Notes: generated by a model not told the origin, from the letters alone. Counted from the stretch's first letter, positions 32,255 through 43,610 are shown. The stretch is DNA of 64,000 nucleotides from Diphasiastrum complanatum (GCA_029204225.1 CM055095.1:31003538-31067537); one strand, 5' to 3'. A program made the numbers and translations.

Positions 32255-34373
32255 ATGTGCCAAGGCAATGAGACTACATGCTAATCTTGCTAAGTCTTTT
32301 TGGGGGGAAGCTTTAGCATGTGCTAACTATCTATGTAATAGATGGACAAGTGCTTCCTTGGATGGTAAAACTCCTCATGAGGTTCTTTATGGTAGAAGGC
32401 CGAGTGTCAAGCATTGTAGGATCTTTGGATGTACATGTTTTGTCAATATCACACTTGATGATAGAACTAAAGAAGATCCTTCATCAAAGAAGGGTGTGTT
32501 TGTTGGCTATAGTGAAGTAAGCAAGGCTTACAAAGTGTACATTCCTTCTACAAAGAAAGTTGTCATAAGTAGGGATGTCATCTTTCATGAAGAGAATGTT
32601 TCCAATGTTGTTGATGTTGATGTTGATGTGCCTACTAATCATCATGATGTGCAAGATGTCTTGGATGAAGATGGAGATGCCACTCCAAAGCAAACTTCAA
32701 GGAAGACTCAAAGGCAAAGGGCTAAGCCATCAAGGCTAACCTATGATGAAAAAGGAAAGCAAGTGGTGGACAACTCTAACCTTGCTTTTCTTACCTCTTT
32801 TGATGAACCAACTTGTGTAGGTGAAGCAATTCAAAAGAAGGAATGGATCCAAGCCATGGATCATGAGCATCAAGCACTCATCAAAAGCAACACATGGAGG
32901 TTGGTAAAGCTTCCAAAGGACAAGAAGGCAATTGGTTGTAAGTGGATCTTCAAGATCAAGACAAATCAAGATGGATCAATCAACAAGTACAAGGCAAGGT
33001 TGGTGGCAAAGGGGTATGCTCAAGAATATGGTATTGACTATGATGAGACCTTTGCACCCGTGGCAAAGATGGTAACTATTCGAATCCTAATCTCTCTTGC
33101 AACTCTTTATGATTGGGATATGTGGCAAATGGATGTTACTAATGCCTTCTTGAATGGTGATCTTGAAGAAGATATTTACATGGAGCAACCCGAGGGCTAT
33201 GTTTCACATGATGAGCCTAATCATGTGTGCTATCTCCAAAAGAGTTTGTATGGGCTAAAGCAAGCACCAAGGAGTTGGTATGCTAAGCTCAATTCCTTCT
33301 TACTTTCTCAAAACTTTGTTATGAGTGAGTATGATCATTCTCTCTACTTTAGATTGAATGAAAATGATATCACTTTACTTTTGATCTATGTTGATGACAT
33401 TATCTTAAGTGGTGGTAACAATCTAGATATAGATGAAATCAAGATGGCACTCAAAAGAGAGTTTGAAATTCAAGATCTTGGTAAACTTCATTATATCTTA
33501 GGAATAGAGATTATTAGAACTTCTAAATCTACATTCATATGTCAAGAAAAGTATGTTAACTCTATTCTAAAAAGGTTTCATATGGAAGATTGTAAAGTTG
33601 TTTCTACTCCTATGGAATCAAATGTAAAGCTAACTACAAGAAGTAATGAAAGATCCTTCAAGGACATTACTCTCTATAGAAAGCTAATAGGATCTCTTAT
33701 ATGGTTAACCATCACAAGACCTGATCTAAGCTTTGTGGTTGGTAAACTAAGTCAATTTATGCAAGATCCTAGTGAGGCTCATTGGAAGCTAGGAAAGAGA
33801 GTACTTAGATACATCTCGGGATCTAGAGATTTTGGCATCTTGTATGGAGGTACTACACCTAACCTTTGTGGATTTTCAGATTCAGATTTTGCAGGTGATC
33901 AAATGGATAGGAAGTCAACAAGTGCCTTTGCAATCTATCTTGGAGATGGAGTGGTCTCATGGCTATCAAAGAAGCAACCAACTATCTCTCTATCTTCCAC
34001 CGAAGCCGAGTACAAGGCATTAACAACATGCACCAAGGAGATTCTTTGGATCAAGAGGATGTTATTGGATCTTCACTTGCTGGAACCAGAGAAGACTCCA
34101 ATCATACTTTGTGATAACCTTTCAGCCCAAAGCTTGGCAAGCAATCCTGTTTTTCATGCAAGGAGCAAGCACATTGAGATTGCTCACCATTTTGTGAGAG
34201 ATCAAGTCATTGCCAAAGAGGTGGAGCTTCAACATGTCTCTTCAAAGGAGTGTGTGGCTGATATCTTCACCAAACCATTGGGAAAGGACCTATATTTAAT
34301 GCATAGATCTAATCTTGGAATGTGCTCAAAGACTATGTTGAAACTAGCATCCAATGTTGAAGAGGGAGTGTGA
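32250..34373 (+). CDS. Element E integrase end, RT and RNase H
   Basis: After the frameshift the frame continues CECAKAMRLHANLAKSFWG, then FGCTCFVNITLDDRTKED. RT has [58 protein letters not shown] and the intact catalytic YVDDIILSGG. RNase H has FSDSDFAGDQMDRKSTSAF, LSSTEAEYKAL and HARSKHIEIAHHFVRDQ, and ends LGMCSKTMLKLASNVEEGV. The stop lies at the polypurine tract (AGAGGGAG) and LTR start at 34369. Apart from the frameshift this element looks recently active. Confidence 0.94.
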   Translation, partial: CECAKAMRLHANLAKSFWGEALACANYLCNRWTSASLDGKTPHEVLYGRRPSVKHCRIFGCTCFVNITLDDRTKEDPSSKKGVFVGYSEVSKAYKVYIPSTKKVVISRDVIFHEENVSNVVDVDVDVPTNHHDVQDVLDEDGDATPKQTSRKTQRQRAKPSRLTYDEKGKQVVDNSNLAFLTSFDEPTCVGEAIQKKEWIQAMDHEHQALIKSNTWRLVKLPKDKKAIGCKWIFKIKTNQDGSINKYKARLVAKGYAQEYGIDYDETFAPVAKMVTIRILISLATLYDWDMWQMDVTNAFLNGDLEEDIYMEQPEGYVSHDEPNHVCYLQKSLYGLKQAPRSWYAKLNSFLLSQNFVMSEYDHSLYFRLNENDITLLLIYVDDIILSGGNNLDIDEIKMALKREFEIQDLGKLHYILGIEIIRTSKSTFICQEKYVNSILKRFHMEDCKVVSTPMESNVKLTTRSNERSFKDITLYRKLIGSLIWLTITRPDLSFVVGKLSQFMQDPSEAHWKLGKRVLRYISGSRDFGILYGGTTPNLCGFSDSDFAGDQMDRKSTSAFAIYLGDGVVSWLSKKQPTISLSSTEAEYKALTTCTKEILWIKRMLLDLHLLEPEKTPIILCDNLSAQSLASNPVFHARSKHIEIAHHFVRDQVIAKEVELQHVSSKECVADIFTKPLGKDLYLMHRSNLGMCSKTMLKLASNVEEGV

Positions 34374-34410
34374 AAATTGTCAACATTTCCTAGCTAGTTT
34401 GAGGCCTAAA
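34369..34410 (+). repeat. Stub of element E 3' LTR (42 bp)
   Basis: Identical to the first 42 bases of the 5' LTR (28592-28633). It then joins the middle of a family A integrase with no spacer. Confidence 0.92.
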
Positions 34411-35440
34411 CGAAGAAATCGTATATTGATGGAAGCTGCAAGGTGTATGATGGCTCATGCGAAGGCACCAAAACAGTTGTGGGCAGAAGCAGTGGCTACA
34501 TCGAATTATCTTCATAATCGTATTCTGAAATCTCAAATACTGGACAAAACTCCTCATGAGATATGGTGGAAGTCGAAGCCAAATCTAGCACATGTTCAGA
34601 CATTTGGATGCGAAGTGTATATGCACATACCAGATAAGCTGAAAAAGAAACTCGATGAAAAAATAAAACAAGATTTTCTGATAGGATTCGAGTTACATTC
34701 GTCATATTATCGTGTATATGTACCCAAAACTGGGAAGATAAAAGTTGTTCGAGATGTTAAATTTGATGAGACAAAATACATAGCAGACAGTGATCTAGTC
34801 GGCTATGAAATTCTTAAGAACTATTATGAGCTACCAACGACAACAGAAGAAAAACAAGCAAAAAATGAAAGAGTTACCAGATTCAGAGGGAGGTCAAGAT
34901 CTAGTGCATGACAGACTTGAATCGCCAGCTCGAATTCTAGCACAAAACTTGAATCAGAATAGAACTCAAAACCTGTAGAATCGAATTCAAAACCACCTAT
35001 GAGAAGATCTGACAAACAACGAAAACCACCAAAAAGGTATGGTCAGGATGTTTTTAATACAGCCATCGAATTTTGTGGATTCTCTGACGAACCTCAAACA
35101 TTCAAGGAAGATGTTGATGGACCAGATAGAATTCAATAGATTCAAGCAATGGAGGACGAAATGCCATCCATGTATAAGAACAATGTATGGACACTTGCAC
35201 CTATACCTGATGGCAGAAAACCAGTCAAATGCAAGTGGATCTACAAGATCAAAACAAGTGGAGAAAACATTAGATACAAAGCAAGGTTAGTTGCTAAAGG
35301 ATTTTCATAGAAGTATGGAATCGACTACACTGATACTTTCTCATCGGTAGTCAAACATACATCAATTTGCTTGTTATTCGCGTATGCAGTGGCTCATGAT
35401 CTGAAAATCCATATTGTGAATGAGAAGACTGCTTTCGTGC
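34411..35440 (+). pseudogene. Family A copy 3: integrase-RT fragment
   Basis: Reads LMEAARCMMAHAKAPKQLWA, then VQTFGCEVYMHIP, KVVRDVKFDE, GYEILKNYYELP, RRSDKQRKP-like, CKWIYKIKT and NEKTAFVH. This is the same region as 10290-11285 of copy 1 but on the plus strand. It begins abruptly at 34411 and ends near 35440 with stops and frameshifts between. A recombination or end-joining event must have fused it to element E. Confidence 0.85.
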
Positions 35441-35615
35441 ATGTTTGCACTCTTCATGCAGAAGTTAGATTAATAGAAAAGATCATTTATCTTCATATAG
35501 TTTTTGCTTGGAATACTAATTCCTTTTTTTGATTTTTTATTTCATATACATACAAAAGGATCCACTCAAAAAGTTTCACAAACTCCTTGATCTTACCAAG
35601 CTAGTTTTTGAGGAG
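35441..35615 (+). pseudogene. End of a copia RNase H frame
   Basis: Near 35555 the frame gives KDPLKKFHKLLDL, the usual copia pol tail, followed by the purine run GAGGAG and an LTR. The upstream part is lost. Confidence 0.5.
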
Positions 35616-36412
35616 TGTGAAAAAAAATTGTCAAAATCTATCTTGGTTGTTTTGTGTTTCTAATTTGTGAGGAAAAAATCACATGTGTGGAGCATGTTCC
35701 CACATGTAGAAAAAGTTAAAGGTATTAAAAAGTTTTTATGTCAAGCATCTTGGTGTAGAGTTGTGATAGGGCCAAAATTGACATAGATGGCAAATTGGTC
35801 GAATCCACATGTAATGCCTCTATTGAGCCAAAGTAGTGTAAGATGTGAAACTCGAGCTAGTTAGGCTTGTGACACTTGTTTAGATGTAATTTGATGAGTA
35901 ATCAAGTCAAAGTGTTGGCTTTGGTCAAAGGGTCCAATCAAAATTGAGATATCCTTATGAAGGGTCCAATAGAATTGCAAGATAAATGCATCACTCATCC
36001 AGTAGCATTAGAGAGGCTAGGATTAGGGGTCCAATAGGATGCAAGGAAGGATCTCCATGAGTTTTATATGTAATCCTCTTTCCAATCATAATTGAAGATG
36101 AGTTTTTGAGTCAAATTTGAGATTTGTGGATTTTGCTTGTATTACACACTCTCTCTCTACCTGAGACCAAAAGTGGTCTATTCTCTCTCTACTCGAGGAG
36201 AGGAGCTTGGCTTTACTTAGTTTTTTTATGAATCACTTTCCCACATGTGAAAGTACTTTGGTTATCAATCTATGCATCTATCTTTGCCTCTATGCCTTAG
36301 TTTTTTTATCTAGATCTTGGATTTCAATCTGGTATTGATCTAAAAGTGCATAAGCTTGCTTAGGAGATCATTCACACATGTTAGGGCATTCCCACACATG
36401 TGAAATTTCACA
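35616..36412 (+). repeat. Copia 3' LTR related to family C (797 bp)
   Basis: Starts TGTGAAAAAAAATTG after GAGGAG and ends AATTTCACA. It shares blocks with the element C LTR in element sense (ATAGATGGCAAATT, TGCC-CTATTGAGCCAAA) and three GGTCCAAT boxes. The fourteen-base palindrome is present here only in CACATGTG-type variants (CCCACACATGTGAAA near 36391). Confidence 0.8.
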
Positions 36413-36869
36413 TAAACCACCCAACCAAGTAGAAGCAACCAATAAATCTCTAGAAGCTTCACCCCCAAGCCAAGGAATAGGAAGCATGAGAGTAGAGAGA
36501 GATCTTGGCAATGAATCAACCAAATGATGGTGTAGTAGGGCGACTTTGGCCTCTTTATATAAGCTCTAGAACCCCCTCATGCATGTGGTAATGCAAGGTC
36601 CTAACTCCCCTATATATAGATTCATCTAGAATAGAGTCTTTGTCCATGGATCCTCTATTCATAGAATTGCTATTGATACTCTACGCATGCACATACGGTC
36701 CCAAACCTTGTACTAACTCAAATTAGTGTGTCTGGGCCTCACAAGGTTACTAATTACTTGCGGTCACATCCAGTATGAATGACATAACTAATAAGTTTGA
36801 TTCATTGGAGTACCATGTATCCAGGTCTAGGACTATACTGAATTCTATGTTCAGGACGTGGACATGACA
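36413..36869 (-). repeat. Gypsy 3' LTR, minus strand (start lost)
   Basis: The plus strand ends GGACATGACA at 36869, directly before TTCTTCCCCCCTTAA. On the minus strand this is a purine tract followed by TGTCATGTCC, a standard gypsy 3' LTR junction. The distal LTR boundary is obscured by the copia LTR at 36412. Confidence 0.65.
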
Positions 36870-36941
36870 TTCTTCCCCCCTTAATCGGGTTTTGTCCTCA
36901 AAACAAGAAAAAATTATAGGAACAGTTTCTTTAACTTTCAA
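36870..36941 (-). other. Gypsy polypurine tract and pol/ORF tail
   Basis: The minus-strand frame reads SCFEDKTRLRGEECHV across the purine tract AAGGGGGGAAGAA. The -ED-T-L-GG- pattern just before the LTR is common in plant gypsy elements. Confidence 0.6.
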
Positions 36942-38972
36942 CCTAGAAAATAATTATCCTTAGGCTGACTTTCCTATCAAACAAGTACTTAGAGTTAGAA
37001 CTGGTTTTCAACCGTTAACCTTTGCACTAGAGTACAAACTCAAGTCTGGAAAGGATACTAAGTGATAAATTTTCTCATTTGGGTTTCATTTTCTATAAGT
37101 TAGTAACACCACCTTCATGTAAAACACTTACATGACACACTGAGTGAAGTACTACCTAACTTAGGAGATTAAAATTAAAGAAATAATTAACAATTATAGT
37201 CTGAAATTTTTTGCAAACTCTGGCAGACAATTCAAAAGCTTCCAAGTACAAATATCTTTAGAATCCACAATTCTAAGATATAATATTCATTTAACTAGAA
37301 TCTCTAGGAGTTATGATATAGAATGAATAAAACTCATTTCTAAGTATCCTACATACTCTCTTGAGTTAAATGCTCTTGTTTCTAGCATCAAATACAAGAA
37401 AATAACATCCATTAATCTTAATAGATATGTCTGTCTCTTATGATAACTGGAAATCTAATCAAAAGAGCTATACTTAAGCATCTGCAGACCATAATCCGTA
37501 GCAAAATAGTATCCACTAGATTAAGTAAATTCTCCACAAGTAAATATCTTATCTCATGAGAAAGTCTGTGAGATCCATAGATTCTCAATAAAATACTAGA
37601 GTAAAGAGATTTAAAACACTGATATGCATTCTTACTCAAACAATAGATCAAGAATTAGTCATCGCACTAAGAATCATCCCAATTTTTTATAATCCTCTGA
37701 CAATGATTAAGTATCTATTTATGATCCGTCCATCATAAATATTTAGATTCTTGTGATTCGTCAATCATAATTCATTGGAATCCAAACTTTTACTTAATCA
37801 CTCAAGGATACTAGAATATATGTTCAACATAACTCAAAAAAAAGTAAGAATCATTCGAAAATATTTCTTAGCAGAATTATACTGAATTTTAGGATCATTC
37901 TCCAAACCGGATTCTTTGATAGAAGTGCTAGATATTCAAGTTCTATATGCCATTGGTGATTAAAGAGAAAAAAACATACCAAAACGAAATTATCTCCAAC
38001 CACAAAAAAAAAAACTTTAGATTACCGTCTAGAATCAAATTTAGAAACCCAAAGTTTTGCTGAATATCAATTCAGTTATTATTCTCGGATTCATTATGAT
38101 TTGTTATCCTATTGAGCTCTCTGAGATCCAATCACTAATAAATTGAGTCTATTCCTTAACTACGAGATACTCTATATTAAGAATATTGTATATCCAATGC
38201 ACATAATTTTCATTGATGAATTCTAATGATTCACTAATCATGAGTCTTACAAGCAATATAAATCAAAGCAGTCAGATTCTGGTGAATCCCATCACATTGA
38301 TTGTTTTATAAATTAACTTCATCTAGGAGTAACCAGTTATCCAAGTTAATAACACGAAATCTTTTGAAACAGAACAATATATTTAAAATGGGTAACTATT
38401 TTTCGATTTTTTGATTTTTGCCAAAAACATATGTTTTCATAAAAAAAATTTCAAAAACCACAAATTTCTTTTGCAAACAATATGCTCTTTAGCAAAAAAA
38501 AAAAAAAAAAAAAAAAAACAACTTTGTAAAATGTCAAAAATAAAAAATTGAATAAAATCTTTAAATTAAAAATATTAAAAACAAACAAAATATACAAACA
38601 TTTATGGTGTTTTGATAGTCTAAATCGACTTTCATGAAAATAACTCGTAGAATACATTTGAAGCCAGTTATAGTAAATCCACAAATTTTGAAAACACTAA
38701 AAATAAATTGTATTTTTTTTTACAATTCAAATTTCAAACAATTCAAATTCACTAAATCCTCTCAACTCAGTGCTTGAAATATTATGAAGACTTTCTTTTT
38801 GAACTGAAGAAGTTGACGATCCAAAATTTTGTAATGTTGTCTGAAAAATTATGTACAAAAATGATTTAGTAAGTGAGAATAAAAGAAATTCAAACTGGAT
38901 AGGTGAAAAAAAAAAAAAAAAGACAAAATTTACTAAGTGTCAAATACATGCTTGTTCTTTGAGAACTTTCAA
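36942..38972. other. AT-rich decayed gypsy interior, no gene
   Basis: About 2 kb with no coding pattern. A pure A tract lies at 38494-38518 and another A-rich run near 38907-38921. Its place between a gypsy integrase remnant (39900-41800) and its likely LTR makes it the post-integrase region of that element. Confidence 0.45.
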
Positions 38973-39453
38973 CTACTCGTAGATGGTATAGATAGATATT
39001 TTGGATTTTTTCGAGATTTTTACCAGACAAAAATCTCTCTTCCACAGTTTCAAGAAATAAAAATAACTTAGATGCTGAACATTCTTCGACATTACAAAAT
39101 CTTTGTATATCATGAATATTTTCAATTTTGAGAAATTGTCTGGAAGGTTAAAATATAAAAAATCTGGGTGAGAAACATCTATAAAATGCGTCAACCATGA
39201 TTTTGCAGTTAACGAGTCCAAAGAAACAGTCCGACCTTGAACAGAACCTTGAAAACTATGATCCTTTTTTAATCTTGTGTGAATACGAGCAAGTCTCGAA
39301 TTTCCAATTGCATGGACAACGTTCAAAGTCTTGCGACAAATTTCAGTTGTTTTTAGAAAGTACGTGAAATCTTTCCTATCAGGCCTTACAAATGAACAAA
39401 GATAATAATTTTGGTCATTTTCTATCTTTGAAAAAAACTCGAGCGAATTCGCT
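38973..39453 (-). pseudogene. Unrecognised ORF downstream of a gypsy integrase
   Basis: About 160 residues open from ANSLEFFSKIENDQNYYLC through FVRPDRKDFTYFLKTTEICR and RARIHTRLKK-like basic segments to IYTIYE. I do not recognise it. It sits 3' of the decayed gypsy pol at 39900-41800 and 5' of the LTR at 36869, the same relative place as the large ORF of elements G and H. No sequence similarity to those is evident by eye. Confidence 0.45.
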
Positions 39454-39574
39454 TAACTTTGACAGAGGTCAATTTTTGCAAACATGAGAAAATACAACAA
39501 ACTAAGCTTCTGACTCTATGGAGTTCACGAGATTCCAGAAATTGTTTTTGACGTGAGGTCATTTCTCGACTTGA

Positions 39575-39832
39575 TTATAAATCTCTTTGAAATTTCTCTT
39601 TTCCTTTGGGTTCTGTCTTGTATGAAGAACTTGGGACATTGGCACCTAAAGGTGCTGGTATTGATTCTATACCTGTTAAAGGTGCGGATTGATTCTCTGC
39701 CACTTCATTGTCTTGGTTTTCATTAGAAGGCTCTGAGCTTTCAAAAATCTCTGCTACATTCAAAAATATAGAACGCTTGGACTTCACAACATTGAACGCA
39801 ATAGGCCTTCGTGCTTGCCTTGACTTTCTCAA
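39575..39832 (-). pseudogene. Short polar ORF after gypsy integrase
   Basis: Reads MRKSRQARRPIAFNVVKSK, then a Glu/Ser/Asn-rich stretch and a Pro-rich LTGIESIPAPLGANVP segment. It probably belongs to the region just after the integrase C-terminus of the decayed gypsy element. Function unknown. Confidence 0.4.
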
Positions 39833-39899
39833 AGAAAGACTGTTTCGTGTTCACTTTACACAATATGCCATTGACTCTCTCAATCAAACCATTAGCCTT

Positions 39900-40007
39900 T
39901 GGATTGTAGTCTTATGATGTTTAATCATGAAGTGCTTTGTAAGCAAACAAATCGTATCATTCAGATTATGTGTCCAAAGGACAACCATAGCAGGTTATGA
40001 TATTCTG

Positions 40008-40046
<39 letters not shown>

Positions 40047-41800
40047 GCTATTATTTTAGCATCATTCCGCTTTGTGGCTTATCCTTCGACCATCTTTTTT
40101 GCATAGTTAGTTGTTATGAGAATATAACTTCGTTTGGTATAACGAGTGACTAGCTTAATAGGCCTGACAAAATCAATGTCCCACTTCTCAAATGGTGCAA
40201 GAGAAAGTATTGGGGTGATTGACCAATGCATCGAAGGAGTTGGTTTTCTGACTCATTGGCATGGATTACAGGTTTTGATGATCGTTGCAACATCTTTGTA
40301 CATGGTCGGCCACCATGACAATATTAACAACTGCAAAGTTTCCACCAGCATCTTCTGAGTGTAAGGCTCGAATAACTTTTTGAATATAAATTAATTCAAG
40401 GCATCAACAAAGTTCTTTATTTGGTCCCATTTTATATAGTACATTATTCCTTATCGTGTACAGTCTAACCTTATGTTGAAAAACCGTCTTCTGTTCCAAG
40501 TCAAAGCCAAGAGAATAGTTCTGATTTTGAAGATAATCAATAATTTTCGGATATAGCGAATGTTCATAAAAACATAATATTTTTTTTCTGGAAATTCATC
40601 GCTTAAGTTCTCGACAACAGATCCTATATTAAGACACAATAAATAGTCTTTGTTTGTGTGGTACTTTTCTTGTCGTACCTCCACTTCATAATCGAATTCC
40701 TAGAGCAATAGCACCCATCTCGCTATTCGACCTGATAGATGTGGCTTATTTACCGGATGCTTGAGTGCATAATGATCAACATGGAAGACAAAGGAATACC
40801 TTAGCAAATAATGTCAAAACTTCTTCACCTAGAAAACCATCCCAAGTTCTTCATGTTCTGTGGCCGAATAGTTTTTTTCTGATATACTCAATTGACGCCC
40901 TGCATAATACACAGGATAGTCTTTTTTCTCATCGTTCTTCTGATTGAGCGTGACTCCAATTGCAAATCATGAAAGATCCACATAAACATGAAATGTTGTT
41001 ACCCAATCAGGCGGTCTCAGGGTCGGGGGCTCATCAATTTATACTTTAGCAAGTCGAATGATTGTTGACATTCAGCAGACCATTTGTAGTAAACATCTTT
41101 CTTCAGTAAATGTGTTAGTGGAACAACAATATATGCGTGATCTTGAATAAACCTCTGCTAGTAACCAACATCGCCCAGGAATCCTCTGAGCTCACAAAGA
41201 TTCACTGGTTCCTTCAAGTTCTTTATAATCTCTACTTTATCTTTGTCAACTTCAATATCTCTCTTCGATATTTTGTGTCCTAGAAGTATTCCCTCTGGCA
41301 TGCCGAAAAAACACTTCTCAGGATGAAGACACAGAGAAGTCTCTCTACAACGCTTCAATGTCTTTTGCAGCTTTGAAATATGTATATACATAGAAGTCAT
41401 CCATAAATATTTCAAGGAATACCCATAAGTATTCCTGGAAGATCACATGTGGTACATTGCACACTCCAAATGGCATCTTCTGATATGCATATGTACCCCA
41501 GTCTATCGTGAAAGTGGTCTTGGACTGATCTTCATCTCAGATCAATATCTGGTTAAAACCTGAAAAATCGTCAAGAAAGCTATATCTGGCGTTGCCTACA
41601 ATTTGGTCCAGTATCATGTTTGTGAATGGTAATGGGTGATGGTCCTTCTGAGTTGCGACGTTAAGCTTCCAATAGTCTTGACATACTCGTATATTTCCAG
41701 GCTACTCTTTATCTGTGTTGTCAGATACATCTGATTCCTCAATTTCATAGCATCTAGATATAAGATTCAATGTCCTCTTCTGAAAAAATGTTCAATGTGT
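39900..41800 (-). pseudogene. Decayed Ty3/gypsy RT, RNase H and integrase
   Basis: Reading leftward: RT (CQDYWKLN, HPLPF near 41650; YSFLDDFSGFNQI; FGVCN near 41470; FMDDFYVY near 41400; LHPEKCFFGMPEGILLGH near 41280; LRGFLGDVGY at 41160). RNase H follows (PVYYAGRQLS near 40900, FVFHVDHYALKHPVN near 40750, GRIARWVLLL near 40710). The integrase start includes DIDFVRPIKL near 40160 and ATKRNDAKIIAEF near 40070. The catalytic YxDD box reads FMDD. A 35-base A tract (40008-40042) sits in the integrase. Many frame breaks. Confidence 0.82.
40008..40042. repeat. A35 homopolymer inside a gypsy integrase remnant
   Basis: Thirty-five consecutive A on the plus strand, replacing the residues expected after AEF in the integrase core read on the minus strand. 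Possibly a slippage expansion of a short T run. Confidence 0.9.
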
Positions 41801-41910
41801 AGGACGATTGTTCGGAAGTGAAACTAGTATCTGATTGCAGCCCTTAGCAACCGATATGTTGTTTCTTATTTATATTTACTTAACTACTTCTAACCAATTG
41901 TTGTCCCTTA

Positions 41911-42430
41911 TGTTAGCCCAACATAGGAATTATTGTGGCATGTGTTTTGTAAGCCCACAAGTAATTCGGATTAGGAAAACCTTATGCTTAGACCTTTTAC
42001 TATTTAAGTTTAACAATTAAAAATAATCATTTGTAATGGTTCAACTTAGAAAGTCTAAGTTTAAAATTCAATTCCTAAGCTAAGTTAATTCCTAAGTTCA
42101 AGTTAAGTTAATTCTAAGTTAGTACAAGTGCACAAGTTAATTAGCTTTAAGTTTGGACTTAGTCCCATAAGCATGTTTAAGCTTAGGCCCACCACTCTTT
42201 CCATATATAAAAGTGCATTTGGGCCTCCAACAACACTTGTATCAGCTTGTGATAATAAAGACACTTTTTGTAATATCTTATGCATGCTACTTGTGTTCCC
42301 ATTGGAATTAGAATACCTTGTGGTAGGTGCTCGAGCCCCACTAGGCTTTTTCCATTGATTGATTTGTGAATGTTACTCCATTCCCTTGTGGAGTTAATTA
42401 GGTTTGTTTAGTATTGTCCGTTGTTAGACA
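41911..42430 (+). repeat. Gypsy LTR (G-related, 520 bp)
   Basis: Starts TGTTAGCCCAAC and ends TTAGACA before CTAGTTGGG. It shares the phrases GTGGCATGTGT-TTGTAAG, CTTAGAAAGTCTAAGTTTAAA and GGTAGGTGCTCGAGCCCCACTA with the family G LTR at 55918. A TATATAAAAG box lies near 42204. No polypurine tract precedes it, so it is probably a 5' or solo LTR. Confidence 0.75.
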
Positions 42431-43034
42431 CTAGTTGGGAGACCGCCATAGTGTGTTATTCACTAGTTGGGTCGGCTGAGTTGGATGGCTTGCTTGGGTG
42501 GAAGTTACCTGTTTATGGTTGTCCAGTCTGGCATGGCGCCAGGTTGGCTTCCAGCGCTCGTGACGAAGCTTTCAGTTGGTTAAGTCTGATGTAAGTCAGA
42601 TCGCTTGCTTGGAATGGATGTTACTCGTTTGTAACGAAGCTTCGAGTTGGTTAAGTTTGATGTATGTCGGGCGGCTTGCTTGGAGGGAAGTCACCCACAT
42701 TCGGACCTCCGATCTGGCATGGCGCCAGGTTGGATCTCAATGCTGGTTTTCGGAACTTCAAGTTGGTTAAGTCTGATCATTGTTGGTGAGTTGGCTGCTT
42801 GTATGTCAAGTGGGTTTGGATGGCAAGAGTTGAAGGCTGGGAAGCTAAGTCGTGGTTCCCGGCTCCCTTTGGGATGCCTGCGCCACATCTTCCCATAAAG
42901 TACCTCACAAGCCCTTTGAAAGCAAAACCCTTGAAGGTACCGAAGTTTGGGAAGATTCACTACAAGCCAATGTCACTCTTCCCTTCCATGTCCTCTGGAA
43001 GCATGCTGGCCAATGGAAATAATAGATCCAATCC
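42431..43034 (+). repeat. Gypsy leader with imperfect internal repeats
   Basis: Opens with CTAGTTGGGAGACCGCCATA. It then repeats TCTGGCATGGCGCCAGGTTGG (near 42527 and 42713, about 186 apart), GTTGGTTAAGT-TGAT (near 42573, 42647, 42761) and GGCTTGCTTGG. The repeats suggest a partially duplicated leader. A full gag is absent. Confidence 0.6.
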
Positions 43035-43610
43035 AATACCACCACCACTATTGATGAGTTGCCTGAAATGCCCTTACATCTAATCAATCCACTCAGCGAA
43101 CGAGGCAACATCAACATCCCAGCTACCCATCATCAATCCCGTGAAGTTTTAGCAGTACTCGATGGAGGTTCCGGGGTTAATATCATTTTCACATCCCTCA
43201 TGATGGAATGGAATCTGAGAGACAAGCTAGGCAAACCTACTTGTCAACTTCGAATGGCTGATCAAAGTGTGTTCCGACCTACCGGTTTCCTTCCGCACGT
43301 GCTGATCAAACTAGGAGGTCTCAAATTTTCCGTTGACCTTGTAGTACTTGATATTCCCAATAATACTTATTCTTATGAATTACTACTTGGTTGTCCGTGG
43401 CTCACCAATGCAAGAGTCGTTCATGATTGGAGCAAAGGCCGAGTCACTTTTGGTAATCATGACAATTCTGTCACAATTGACTCAACGGGTAAACTCAAAC
43501 ATGCACGCATACATGATGAGGGATCCTCAACCACCAACTCAGTATTTGAGCCATACCAGTCCAGCCACGAAAAAGGTCATTATGTTAAATCTACTGATAT
43601 CATAAACTAG
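43035..43610 (+). pseudogene. Gypsy aspartic protease
   Basis: One frame of about 190 residues runs TTTIDELPEMPLHLINPLSE, then the catalytic-type motif AVLDGGSGVNII (usually D[ST]G[AS]). The flap-like LIKLGGLKFSVDLVVLDIP and LLLGCPWLTNARVVHDWSKG complete the retropepsin fold. This is the protease of a gypsy element whose RT lies further on in the intact family. The Gly in DGG may reduce activity. The following 43611-43844 carries a short acidic tail (HHDELLNVAW) with stops. Confidence 0.75.

Larger units (their letters stand above)
28592..34410 (+). mobile_element. Ty1/copia element, family E (3' LTR truncated)
   Basis: 5' LTR, PBS, leader, gag-pol and polypurine tract are present, but only 42 bases of the 3' LTR (34369-34410) remain before an abrupt join to family A sequence. 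The coding region is one frame except for a single extra T near 32250. No target duplication can be scored because the 3' end is lost. Confidence 0.94.
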
